This document shows positions 23,720-31,822 of a stretch of 64,000 nucleotides of DNA, piece after piece. Position numbers and translations under genes: made by a program. A model generated the notes under the pieces. The model made no database searches. It saw only the letters and a list, made by a program, of their open reading frames with translations, and was not told the DNA's origin. How positions within the stretch are numbered: position 1 is the first letter of the stretch; every line of letters begins with the position of its first letter. The stretch comes from Rhodococcus sp. WMMA185 (GTDB lineage Bacteria > Actinomycetota > Actinomycetes > Mycobacteriales > Mycobacteriaceae): positions 372,001 to 436,000 of the forward strand of contig NZ_CP017014.1 in assembly GCF_001767395.1 (NCBI RefSeq), written 5' to 3'.

Positions 23720-24460
23720 ATGCCGAACTCGTTTCTCTGGATCGGTCTTGTCGTCGTATGGCTCTTCGTTCTGGTCCCTATGCTGGTGAACAATCGTCCC
23801 CGGATTCGGCAAACCAGCGATGCGGCACTCGCGACTCGCGTGCTGTACCGCGGTGATCAGCTCCCCGTGCGACGCGGGCCCGCAGCAGGCCACCGCAGCG
23901 ATCCGTACTGGCAAGCAGAACCGGACCACTTCGGCTACGACGCGGAGGACCTCGTGGATACTCACGCAGAGGAAGACGATTTCGTCGGTGAACATGAGCT
24001 GGTCGACGACTTCGTGCCAGTGCGCCGGGGCCGCGGTGGATTCGATCCCGAGGCTGATGCGATCGCACGTGAGGCCAGGTACGCGTTTCGTCAGCGGATG
24101 GTTCTCGGCCTGTTCTTCGCAACGATCGTGACCGCGGCACTGAGCCTGATCATCTCTCCGCTGATGTGGTGGGCGTTCGCGACCTGCATGGTCGGGCTTG
24201 TCGGCTACATGGCCTATCTCCGCCGACAGGTGCAGATCGAGCAGGAAGTCCGGCGTCGAAGGACGGAACGACTGGGCCGTTCGCGTTTGGGGGTCGAGTC
24301 TCGCAGCGACGAGGAAATGCGCATGATCCCTGCTCGCCTGCGTCGTCCGGGCGCCGTGCTCCTCGAGGTAGACGACGGCGATCCGGAATTCGATCATCTC
24401 GAGCACTTCGATGAGGAGTCGATGGATCAGACCCCGCTCCGCCGCGCCGTCGGCGAGTAG
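23720..24460 (+). CDS. glpR: Glp receptor / divisome membrane protein GlpR (SepX-type)
   Basis: 246 residues from an ATG with a GGGAGGAGG ribosome binding site. An N-terminal helix (MPNSFLWIGLVVVWLFVLVP) anchors the protein, followed by a long acidic, probably disordered linker (HAEEDDFVGEHELVDD). A paired transmembrane hairpin lies at about 120-165 (MVLGLFFATIVTAALSLIIS, PLMWWAFATCMVGLVGYMAY). A basic coil QVEIEQEV-like segment and acidic tail end the protein. This is the layout of GlpR/SepX (Rv0996), the membrane receptor that recruits Glp to the division site. It sits two genes from glp as in other mycolate bacteria. Confidence 0.85.
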   Translation: MPNSFLWIGLVVVWLFVLVPMLVNNRPRIRQTSDAALATRVLYRGDQLPVRRGPAAGHRSDPYWQAEPDHFGYDAEDLVDTHAEEDDFVGEHELVDDFVPVRRGRGGFDPEADAIAREARYAFRQRMVLGLFFATIVTAALSLIISPLMWWAFATCMVGLVGYMAYLRRQVQIEQEVRRRRTERLGRSRLGVESRSDEEMRMIPARLRRPGAVLLEVDDGDPEFDHLEHFDEESMDQTPLRRAVGE

Positions 24461-24557
24461 CGGGCGTTCGGGTTCGAATGCCGCTTCGATGCCGGCGATT
24501 AGCCCCTCCGCAGACGGCCTGCTAGAGTTTGCCGGGCGGATCGCAGGATCCAGAAGC

Positions 24558-24630
24558 GGGGCTGTGGCGCAGTTGGTAGCGCGCTTCGTTCGCATCGAAG
24601 AGGTCAGGGGTTCGATTCCCCTCAGCTCCA
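24558..24630 (+). tRNA. tRNA-Ala (anticodon CGC)
   Basis: A 73-base cloverleaf. Acceptor stem GGGGCTG/CAGCTCC with one G-U pair and discriminator A; D arm GCGC-AGTTGGTA-GCGC; anticodon stem CTTCG/CGAAG with loop TTCGCAT, anticodon CGC reading GCG; T arm AGGGG-TTCGATT-CCCCT. CCA is not encoded. A strong palindromic terminator follows 11 bases later. Confidence 0.97.
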
Positions 24631-24640
24631 CAGATCGGTC

Positions 24641-24678
24641 GCAAAGGCCTCCTCTCCCATGGGAGAGGAGGCCTTTGC
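24641..24678. terminator. Terminator after tRNA-Ala
   Basis: Perfect 18-base arms (starting GCAAAGGCCTCCTCTCCC) around AT. It separates the tRNA from the convergent EspR-like gene and can act on both strands. Confidence 0.88.
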
Positions 24679-24718
24679 TGCGTTGTCCTAGCGACGGGTC
24701 ACTACATGCGGAGCAAGG

Positions 24719-25132
24719 TCAGCGAGAGTCGGGGGGCACTTCCGGTAGGCCTTCGCTCGCGCGGAGTTTCTCGGCCATTCTCGTGAGGAGACTCTGAGAC
24801 TCCTCGGACAGGTCGAATGCGCGACTCGAGAGCTTGCGCAGTTCGTAACCTTGGATTTGGGAGACCAGGTCGAGATCGTGGTCGATCTTGGCCGCATAGA
24901 TGTCATTGAAGAAGTAGTCAGGCTTTACTTTGAAGAAGCGGGCGAAGGCCGCGACCGCCTCGTCCGACGGGTTGGTGCGCTGACCCGAACGAAGTTGGGA
25001 AATGTAGGGCTTCGATATCTGGTACCCGTCTGCGATCAGTGCCGCCGCGACCTCGGCGTTGGTATGCGGTTTGCGTCCAGGAGGGTGGACCGTTTCGAAG
25101 AGTCTGTTCAACCGCGCAGCAAAATCTGCCAT
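24719..25132 (-). CDS. EspR-like helix-turn-helix nucleoid-associated regulator
   Basis: 137 residues from the ATG at 25132. The N-terminal half reads MADFAARLNRLFETVHPPGR, AEVAAALIADGYQISKPYIS and QLRSGQRTNPSDEAVAAFAR, closely following M. tuberculosis EspR (Rv3849), whose helix-turn-helix is of XRE type with an N-terminal arm. The C-terminal half (LVSQIQGYELRKLSSRAFDL, LLTRMAEKLRASEGLPEVPP) corresponds to the dimerisation region. EspR controls ESX secretion and envelope genes and acts as an architectural protein; here no ESX genes are nearby. A sigma-A promoter with repeated TTATCA lies about 50-80 bases upstream. Confidence 0.85.
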   Translation of the reverse strand: MADFAARLNRLFETVHPPGRKPHTNAEVAAALIADGYQISKPYISQLRSGQRTNPSDEAVAAFARFFKVKPDYFFNDIYAAKIDHDLDLVSQIQGYELRKLSSRAFDLSEESQSLLTRMAEKLRASEGLPEVPPDSR

Positions 25133-25180
25133 TGTGAGCCGCTGGGTCCTCTCTCGTGGGCGACTGTTTCTGTGATCGAC

Positions 25181-25210
25181 ACCATACCATGCTGATAACC
25201 GATTGATAAC
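25181..25210 (-). promoter_or_regulatory. Promoter of the EspR-like gene with TTATCA direct repeat
   Basis: On the minus strand TTATCA (25209-25204) and TATGGT (25186-25181) are separated by exactly 17 bases. A second copy, GTTATCA, lies in the spacer at 25199-25193, 11 bases from the first. The tandem copy inside the promoter suggests an autoregulatory or repressor site. Confidence 0.5.
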
Positions 25211-25609
25211 TCGCGGGCAAAAGTATGACAAGTTCTCAGGAATCCCTCATCTTGTCTTCATGTGAGGCGACCGATCTACCTCGGCCCGTCGATACTTTCT
25301 CGGTGCAATCAACGAGTTTTGCGCCAGTGTCACACGGGGTTCCACGAGACACCTGCTGGGCGGGATTGGTCGACGAGCTTGCCCGTCGTGTCGCATCACT
25401 GGCGTGACGCCGCCGACGCAACTCAAATGATGTTTGCCAATTGTTTGCTGGAACCATCGTTCGGGCACGGAAATCTAGCGAGCGACCTGATAGTGCAGTC
25501 CAGGAGCCTTGTGTTGCGTTGTACATGGCACCTGGCGTGGTCGCCCGCTACTCGTGGGACTGTCGTGAACAGTACTGCGAAGAAGGGAGATTCGCACGGG
25601 ACAGATCAG
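25211..25609. other. Intergenic stretch without a recognised gene
   Basis: No frame has convincing codon use until the small helical protein. The plus-strand frame of that protein stays open upstream, but its translation (many Cys, Trp and His) looks random. A GTG at 25565 could start a longer version of it. Confidence 0.5.
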
Positions 25610-25819
25610 ATGCTGCCGCGTCCGGATCTGGATAATTCCGGCGTAGTCGGAGATGATTGGGAAGTGATACACAGAATGAGTGACGCCGAGCTTCGGAAGG
25701 CGATTCGAGTTCTGCGCGAGCGGGCCGACGATGCCCGAAAACGAGGACAAGACAGCGACGCCAACGAAATCGAGAAGACGATTCGCAACTATCAGGAAGA
25801 AATGACCCAACGGTTGTGA
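25610..25819 (+). CDS. Small helical hypothetical protein, 69 aa
   Basis: From the ATG at 25610 the protein is MLPRPDLDNSGVVGDDWEVI followed by a long amphipathic, highly charged helix (SDAELRKAIRVLRERADDAR, DANEIEKTIRNYQEEMTQRL) likely to form a coiled coil. No cysteine, membrane helix or signal. An AAGGGAGA lies 20 bases upstream, too far to be decisive; GTG at 25565 would add 15 residues. It stands between the EspR-like gene and an SDR gene. I do not recognise the family. Confidence 0.6.
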   Translation: MLPRPDLDNSGVVGDDWEVIHRMSDAELRKAIRVLRERADDARKRGQDSDANEIEKTIRNYQEEMTQRL

Positions 25820-25948
25820 ACCGTCACGGTGCGTACCGCTTGTCGATTTGGCGGACGCAAAATTCGCCTGCCGCCGGTGTGCGTAATCACTTTGCGTGCG
25901 TAGACTTCCAGCCGACACGGATCGGTGAGGATGGGGGCTCGCACGGCT

Positions 25949-26788
25949 ATGGCGATCAAGACGCTGAACGGCTCGAAATGCCTGATCACCGGTGCTGCTA
26001 GCGGCATCGGACATGCGACGGCCCTGGCGGCCGCGGCGGAGGGCGCCGAACTGATCCTCACCGATATCAACGAGGTGGGTCTAGCGCTGACCGTGGAGGA
26101 GGTGCGCGGCCGTGGCGGCACCGTGGGCTTCTCTCGCGCGCTCGACGTGTCCGACTACGACGCGGTGAGCGCGTTTGCCGCAGAGGTCCACGAGCGCTTC
26201 GGCAGTGTCGACGTCGTGATGAACGTCGCCGGAATCTCCGCGTGGGGTACGGTCGAGAACCTCGAACACCGGCATTGGAAATCGATGGTGGACGTCAACC
26301 TGATGGGCCCGATCCACATCATCGAGAACTTCGTGCCTCCGATGGTGCGCGCAGGGCACGGAGGTCATCTGGTCAATGTGTCCTCGGCGGCGGGATTGCT
26401 GGCACTTCCTTGGCACGCTGCATACAGTGCAAGCAAATTCGGGCTTCGCGGGGTCTCCGAGGTTCTTCGGTTCGATCTCAAGCGACACGGCATCGGCGTG
26501 AGTCTCGTTGTTCCCGGCGCGGTGAAGACTCCGCTAGTGGAAACGGTCGAGATCGCAGGAGTCGACCGGGAAGACCCGCGCATCAAGAAGGCGGTCCACC
26601 TCTTCGAGAGACGGGCGGTTACGCCTGAGAAGGTCGCGTCCTGCATCATCGCCGGCGTCAAGAAGAACCGTTACATGGTCTATACGTCGCCAGACATTCG
26701 ATTCGGCTTCTGGTGGGCCCGCAAGTTCGCACCCCCGTACAACTTCGTGATGCAGAAGGCCAACGACCAGTTCAGCAAGTTCCTCTAG
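25949..26788 (+). CDS. SDR family oxidoreductase
   Basis: Classical short-chain dehydrogenase of 279 residues. Cofactor motif CLITGAASGIGHATALAAAA (TGxxxGIG), acidic residue after the second strand (LILTDINEVG, favouring NAD), NVAGISAWG, and the catalytic Ser-Tyr-Lys: VNVSSAAGLLALPWHAAYSASKFGL. The C-terminal part (WWARKFAPPYNFVMQKANDQ) resembles membrane-associated actinobacterial SDRs acting on lipids or steroids. Alternative ATGs lie at 25925 and 25931. Substrate unknown. Confidence 0.88.
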   Translation: MAIKTLNGSKCLITGAASGIGHATALAAAAEGAELILTDINEVGLALTVEEVRGRGGTVGFSRALDVSDYDAVSAFAAEVHERFGSVDVVMNVAGISAWGTVENLEHRHWKSMVDVNLMGPIHIIENFVPPMVRAGHGGHLVNVSSAAGLLALPWHAAYSASKFGLRGVSEVLRFDLKRHGIGVSLVVPGAVKTPLVETVEIAGVDREDPRIKKAVHLFERRAVTPEKVASCIIAGVKKNRYMVYTSPDIRFGFWWARKFAPPYNFVMQKANDQFSKFL

Positions 26789-26809
26789 GTTTCGGACCCG
26801 TTGGGAGGT

Positions 26810-27970
26810 CTAAGCACCTTCGGCGGCGGGTTCCGAACGGACGGCGTTCGTTAGGTCGGCCCCGCGCCTGCCCTGTTCGTACTCCTCGATGTTCGCAATC
26901 GTCGTCTCGGCGATGTTCGCGAGGGCCTCACGGGTGAGAAACCCCTGGTGCGAGGTGACGACCACGTTGTTGAACGTTAACAGCCGGGCCAGCACGTCGT
27001 CGGAGAGCACTTGGTCGGAAACGTCGTGGAAGAAGACCCCGGACTCTTCCTCGTAGACGTCCAGACCTGCCGCGCCGACCTTGCCCGACTTGAGTCCTTC
27101 TATGAGCGCCCGGGTGTCGACCAGCCCGCCACGGCTTGTATTTATCAGCATGATCCCGTCCTTGGCGGTCGCGATCGCTTCCGCGTCCACCAGATGATGA
27201 GTCTCAGGCAGCAGCGGCGCGTGCAACGTCACGATGTGGGACTCGTGAAACAGGCGCTTGGCGTCCACGTAGTCGACCCCCGCACGTTTCGCCAGCGCCG
27301 GGTTCGGGAAACGGTCGAACGCCAGCACTCGGCAGCCGAAGCCCAGCAGGATGTCGATCACGCACCGCCCGATCTTTCCGGTCCCGACCACTCCGACCGT
27401 CTTGTCGCGCATGTCGAACCCCGTCAGGCCGTCGAGCACGAACGAGCCTGTGCGGTTCCGCAGATACGCGAGGTGTAGCCGCCGGTTGAGCATCAGCATC
27501 AGAGCTACCGCGTGCTCGGCTACCGCGTATGGCGAGTAAGCGGGCACCCGGACCACGCTCAGCCCTGCCTTTTGGCAGCCGTCCAGGTCGACGTTGTTGT
27601 AGCCAGCGCAGCGAAGGGCGATCAGCTCGACCCCGTGGGAGGCCAACTGTCCGGCGACCGTGGCGTCGCACTGGTCGTTGACAAAGATGCAGACGACTTT
27701 AGAGCCCTCGGCGGCCGCTGCGGTGCCGGGGCCGAGGGATGCCTCTATGTAGTGCAGGGCATGGCGCCCGCGGTCGCATTGATCGAAGGACGCGACGTCA
27801 TAGGACTTGGCGTCGAAGATGGAGACCCGCAGCCGTCCGTGCTCGTCGTGGCCTTTGCGCGTCGCTGGGCGCTCGAGTTCGGCGACGAGCCGCCCGAAGC
27901 GGTCCTCATTGAGGCCGTCGAGGGCCTCGAGCTGACGCAGAAGGGTCGAAAGCCGTTCTCGGTCGTTCAT
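26810..27970 (-). CDS. D-2-hydroxyacid dehydrogenase (D-lactate dehydrogenase-like) with N-terminal extension
   Basis: 386 residues. From about residue 48 it follows D-lactate dehydrogenase (RVSIFDAKSYDVASFDQ, ALRCAGYNNVDLDGCQKAGL). The NAD fold is TVGVVGTGKIGRCVIDILLG. Catalytic Arg lies in MLINTSRGGLVDTRALIEG, Glu in LDVYEEESGVFF and His in VVTSHQGFLTREAL. Typical enzymes begin at the first strand; here 47 extra residues (MNDRERLSTLLRQLEALDGL...) form a charged helical extension with no internal ATG or GTG close to the enzyme core. No ribosome binding site is obvious. Likely reduces pyruvate or a related 2-oxoacid. Confidence 0.88.
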   Translation of the reverse strand: MNDRERLSTLLRQLEALDGLNEDRFGRLVAELERPATRKGHDEHGRLRVSIFDAKSYDVASFDQCDRGRHALHYIEASLGPGTAAAAEGSKVVCIFVNDQCDATVAGQLASHGVELIALRCAGYNNVDLDGCQKAGLSVVRVPAYSPYAVAEHAVALMLMLNRRLHLAYLRNRTGSFVLDGLTGFDMRDKTVGVVGTGKIGRCVIDILLGFGCRVLAFDRFPNPALAKRAGVDYVDAKRLFHESHIVTLHAPLLPETHHLVDAEAIATAKDGIMLINTSRGGLVDTRALIEGLKSGKVGAAGLDVYEEESGVFFHDVSDQVLSDDVLARLLTFNNVVVTSHQGFLTREALANIAETTIANIEEYEQGRRGADLTNAVRSEPAAEGA

Positions 27971-28273
27971 CGGGTGCCGGTCCGTTCTACCAGCGCGGCT
28001 GGTCGGTCGTGCTGTGTTCCTGCTACCAATTGTGACTCGTCACCTCCATCTTGCGCCGGTGCGAGATGGCGGCGGGGATCGGCACATGGAACGTGGGTGA
28101 TCGATCTGCGGTGAGGTGTTGTGCGCCCGTCGGTGACCCGCCCATTCGAACGAGAAGACCTGTCCTGGATACCCCACGAACATCCAGATCACAAGGGCGC
28201 GAGCCCTTTTCGATCACCGCCGCGGGTCCTTTTCGATCACCGCCACGGCACAGGGTCGGGCGACGTCATACCT
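27971..28273. other. Intergenic stretch with a tandem 17-base repeat
   Basis: No gene recognised between the divergent-facing ends here. CCTTTTCGATCACCGCC occurs at 28205-28221 and 28228-28244 (23-base period). The repeat lies about 30-70 bases downstream of the ABC exporter stop on the minus strand. Confidence 0.6.
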
Positions 28274-30322
28274 CTACCAACTGCGAAGAGCCCCGGTTCC
28301 GTCGGTGAATCGGACGCCGTCGTTGCAGCGGCATTCCACCTGCCCGCCACCGAATTGCTCGGCATTGAGCCGCGCGTACAGTCCCGGGCGTGCGACGAGT
28401 TCGGCGTGGGTGCCACTCTCGACCAGTCTGCCTTCGTCGATTACGAAGATCACATCCGCGTGCGCGATGGTGGAGAGCCGGTGCGCGATGGCCAATGTGG
28501 TACGCCCGCGCATGACCTCGGCGAGAGCCTGCTGAACGAGGCGCTCGGAGACGGTATCGAGGGCAGAGGTCGCCTCATCGAGGATGAGCACGCGAGGGTC
28601 CTTCAACAGCACCCGGGCAATGGCCAGCCGTTGCTTCTCGCCTCCGGACAACCGGAATCCGCGCTCGCCGACCAGCGTGTCGTAGCCGTCTTCGAACCCG
28701 AGGATTCGGTCGTGAATGTTGGCGGCCGCCGCTGCCTCGTGAAGTTCGGCATCCGTGGCGTCCGGCTTCGCGTACCGCAGGTTGTCCGCGATCGATGCGT
28801 GCAGCAGGTAAGGATCCTGGGTCACCATCCCGACCGCTTCGGCAAGTGAACTCATGGTCAGGTCGCGCACGTCGTATCCGTCGACTCGAACAGCACCCCG
28901 ATCCACCTCGTACAGCCGAGGCACGAGATAGCACAGCGTCGTCTTACCGGCGCCCGAGGGCCCGACGAACGCCGCAAGCTGACCCGGCTCGATCGTCAGA
29001 GACGTGCCCGCGACAGCCCATGGGCGGCTGCGCTGTTCGCTAGATTCCACGACGGGGTCCGGCTGGGTCGGTAGGCGTGAGCTCGAGATGTTCCTCGAGA
29101 TGTTCGTGGAGCCGCGAAGGGCGCCGCCACCGTGTCCGTGACCTCGACGCGCGAGGCTCTGCAGTGCCACGGGATCGGGATCGGCTGTGGTCAGCCGCAC
29201 CGGCGGCGGGTAGCTGAAGTACACGTCGTCCAACTCGACCCGCCCGGGTGAGTGCGGGGGTAGGTCTACGGCGTTCGGGCTGTCGACGATCGCCGGTTGC
29301 AGGTCGAGATACTCGAAGATGCGGCGGAACAGTGCCATCGACGTCTGAACATCGAGAGTGACACGCATCAGCGATACCAGCGGCTGAAGCAACCTGGCCT
29401 GCAGCGTTGAGAATGCGACCAGGGTTCCCGCCGAGATCTCAGGGCCCGATCCGCCGCCGATGAGGTAGCCCGCCAACAGGTACACGAGTGCGGGAGTGAT
29501 GGCCATGAAGGCACTCACCACGGCGAAGAATCCCTGTCCGGTCATGGCCTGCCGCACCTGAAGTTCGGTCTGCCTCGCATTCTCGGCTCGGTATCGGTCG
29601 AGCTCGGTGTCTGCCTGGTTGAACACTTTGGTGAGCAGCACACCCGAGACGCTGAGGGCCTCCTCGGTAATGGCCGTCATGTCCGACAGCGATTCCTGTG
29701 TCTTGCGCGCAAGCACCCGACGCCGGGCAGCGACCCGTCGCTGCAGGTACACGAACCCGGGCAGCAGCGCGACCGCGAGAAGTGTCAACTGCCACGACAG
29801 CAACAGCATGGCGATGAGCGATGCGGCCACGGTGACGACATTCGACAAGATGCTCGACGCGGTGGTCGTCAGGACCGAACGCACGCCGCCCACGTCGTTG
29901 GCCAGACGGGACTGGATCGAGCCCGTCTTGGTGGAGGTGAAGAAGGCCAGCTCCATCTTCTCCAGGTGAGCGAACAGACGCTCCCGAAGATCCGCCATCG
30001 ACAAGTTGCCGACCTTGGTCGTGAGGTAACTCTGACCGACGCTGATCACCGAACCGGCCAAAGTCACCGCGATCATCGTCGCCACCAACCACAGCAGCAG
30101 CGTCAGATCGACGCCACTGCCGTCGATGGGAAACAGTGCGTGGTCGAACACCGTCCGCGTCAGGAACGGGTTGACGATGCCGAGTAGCGATGATGTGACG
30201 ATCGCGGCCCCGACGAGCAACAGCCATCCACGGTACGGGCGCAGGAGCGCCCAGATACGAGGAAGCAGGGAAGACCGGTCGGCCGATGCCTTCGGTGGGG
30301 GCGTGGGACTGGTCGCGGGCAT
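28274..30322 (-). CDS. ABC exporter (fused membrane and ATPase domains) with an unusual linker insertion
   Basis: 682-residue half-transporter. Six predicted transmembrane helices span about 30-320. ATPase motifs: A-loop Tyr371 (DDVYFSYPPP), Walker A GPSGAGKTT (454-462), Q-loop VTQDP, signature LSGGE (558-562), Walker B VLILDE (578-583), H-loop His614. Between the A-loop strand and the next strand (WAVAGTSLTIEPG) there is an extra segment of about 60 residues (373-434) rich in Gly, His, Arg and Ser; MsbA-like exporters have about 10 residues here. It is the last gene of a minus-strand unit after WS/DGAT, PlsB and HAD-PlsC (62-base gap), suggesting a lipid substrate. Confidence 0.88.
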   Translation of the reverse strand: MPATSPTPPPKASADRSSLLPRIWALLRPYRGWLLLVGAAIVTSSLLGIVNPFLTRTVFDHALFPIDGSGVDLTLLLWLVATMIAVTLAGSVISVGQSYLTTKVGNLSMADLRERLFAHLEKMELAFFTSTKTGSIQSRLANDVGGVRSVLTTTASSILSNVVTVAASLIAMLLLSWQLTLLAVALLPGFVYLQRRVAARRRVLARKTQESLSDMTAITEEALSVSGVLLTKVFNQADTELDRYRAENARQTELQVRQAMTGQGFFAVVSAFMAITPALVYLLAGYLIGGGSGPEISAGTLVAFSTLQARLLQPLVSLMRVTLDVQTSMALFRRIFEYLDLQPAIVDSPNAVDLPPHSPGRVELDDVYFSYPPPVRLTTADPDPVALQSLARRGHGHGGGALRGSTNISRNISSSRLPTQPDPVVESSEQRSRPWAVAGTSLTIEPGQLAAFVGPSGAGKTTLCYLVPRLYEVDRGAVRVDGYDVRDLTMSSLAEAVGMVTQDPYLLHASIADNLRYAKPDATDAELHEAAAAANIHDRILGFEDGYDTLVGERGFRLSGGEKQRLAIARVLLKDPRVLILDEATSALDTVSERLVQQALAEVMRGRTTLAIAHRLSTIAHADVIFVIDEGRLVESGTHAELVARPGLYARLNAEQFGGGQVECRCNDGVRFTDGTGALRSW

Positions 30323-30384
30323 TCCTTATTGTGCCCACCGACCAGGACACTCTGGAGAGACGGGTCTGGTCGGCGAAGCTCGCT

Positions 30385-31818
30385 TCACCGGTGGCCGGCG
30401 TGGAGGCAGTCTTCGAACAGCGAACGGACTTCGTCGACGTGTTTGTCGAGATCGGCGACCCTCCACCCGTCGGTGGACAACGGTTCGAGCACGTCGACGT
30501 CGATCGTGCCGGGATGCGCCACAAGAGAGTTGCGCCACATTCGCTCTCCCGCGTTGTGGATGACGATCGGGACGATCGGCACCCCCGCCTGCATCGCGAG
30601 GTGGAACCCGCCCTTCTTGAACTTGCCGAGGCGGGGAGTCGGTGACCGGGTGCCTTCGGGGGCGATGGCGATGGAGATGCCGGAGTTCAGCTTCTCGACC
30701 GCTGGACTCAGGGCAGCCCTCGCCTGCGTGCTGTTCGCTCTGTCCACGTACGCCACGTCCAGGAGCGCGCCGACGGGGATGAATCGAGGGTCGCGCGCGG
30801 CCTCTTTCTTCGCCACCCCGGTGACATCGCGCCGGATGACACTCCCGATGATCAGTGTGTCGAGCGAACTCTGATGATTGAACATGAACACGGCAGGCCG
30901 CGCCGACCATGCGTTCTCTCGGCCTTCGACGCGAAGGTTGATCCCACAGATGGCGAGAGCGAGATCCGGACCGAAGCTGCCGACCAGGTTGGCAGCGGTC
31001 TGACGGTTCTGCGTGAGGACTCCGGCGGAGGCGCCGAACGCGGCCGCACCCATCAGTGCACCGATCGCTGTCGTGGTGCGCGCGATGGACACCAGGTCGA
31101 CACCGTTCTTCGGCGGTCGTAGCGTCACCGACGGCCATCCGTTTTCTCTTGCGGTGGATGCCAGTTTGCGGTCGGGGTTGAGAGCGACCGGATGTCCCAC
31201 CGACATCAACATCGGAACGTCCTCGGCACCATTGGAGTACGCGAAACTGTCGTCGAGATTCGCGCCCTGTTCGGCGGCGTAGTCGGCCAATGCCTCGGCC
31301 TTCGCGGGCCCCCACAAAGGCGGGGAGGCAAGCTGGCCGGTAAGCATGCCGTCGACTACCTCCGGGCGGGTACACAGCACGTCATCGATGTCGAGATCCG
31401 CGGCCACCGACATTGCCTGATAGGGGGTAGCGGACGTCGCCATGACCACTCGGTGCCCGGCGTGCCGGTGAGCGGCGAGGAGGCCGCGAACGTCCGAGAA
31501 GATCAACCGCGCGATCTCCTGCCGGAACAGCCTCTGCCCCCATTCCTGCATCTCGTCTTCCATGCGCCCGGCCAGACTGCCTACTCCGATGCGCATGAGA
31601 TTGCCGATATCCGCGCCACGGAATCGGGTGTCCATCGCCGCACCCGTGGTACGGAGAAGTTCGGCAACGCTGATGTCGAAGCGGCGTAGACGGTCTCGAT
31701 ACACGACGCTGGCGGAGTATCCACTGATAAGGGTGCCGTCCAGATCGAACGCCGCGAGGGTGCTCGGGCCTGGGGTGGCGGCTGCGATGTCGTCGTGGAG
31801 ACTGCTGAGGTCGCTCAT
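30385..31818 (-). CDS. plsC: HAD phosphatase-PlsC acyltransferase fusion (Rv2483c-type)
   Basis: 477 residues with two domains. The N-terminal HAD-IB (SerB-like) phosphatase has the nucleophile motif AAFDLDGTLISGYS (Asp25), VVMATSATPYQAM and an acidic motif AYSNGAEDVPMLMSVGHPV. The C-terminal PlsC domain has FMFNHQSSLDTLIIG (the H-x4-D catalytic motif), FIPVGALLDVAYVDR, AIAPEGTRSPTPRLGKFKKG and VPIVPIVIHNAG. The acyltransferase would convert lysophosphatidate to phosphatidate; the phosphatase could act on phosphatidate or another phosphate ester, but its substrate is unproven. It starts four bases after the PlsB stop, so the two are cotranslated. Confidence 0.92.
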   Translation of the reverse strand: MSDLSSLHDDIAAATPGPSTLAAFDLDGTLISGYSASVVYRDRLRRFDISVAELLRTTGAAMDTRFRGADIGNLMRIGVGSLAGRMEDEMQEWGQRLFRQEIARLIFSDVRGLLAAHRHAGHRVVMATSATPYQAMSVAADLDIDDVLCTRPEVVDGMLTGQLASPPLWGPAKAEALADYAAEQGANLDDSFAYSNGAEDVPMLMSVGHPVALNPDRKLASTARENGWPSVTLRPPKNGVDLVSIARTTTAIGALMGAAAFGASAGVLTQNRQTAANLVGSFGPDLALAICGINLRVEGRENAWSARPAVFMFNHQSSLDTLIIGSVIRRDVTGVAKKEAARDPRFIPVGALLDVAYVDRANSTQARAALSPAVEKLNSGISIAIAPEGTRSPTPRLGKFKKGGFHLAMQAGVPIVPIVIHNAGERMWRNSLVAHPGTIDVDVLEPLSTDGWRVADLDKHVDEVRSLFEDCLHAGHR

Positions 31819-31822
31819 ATGG

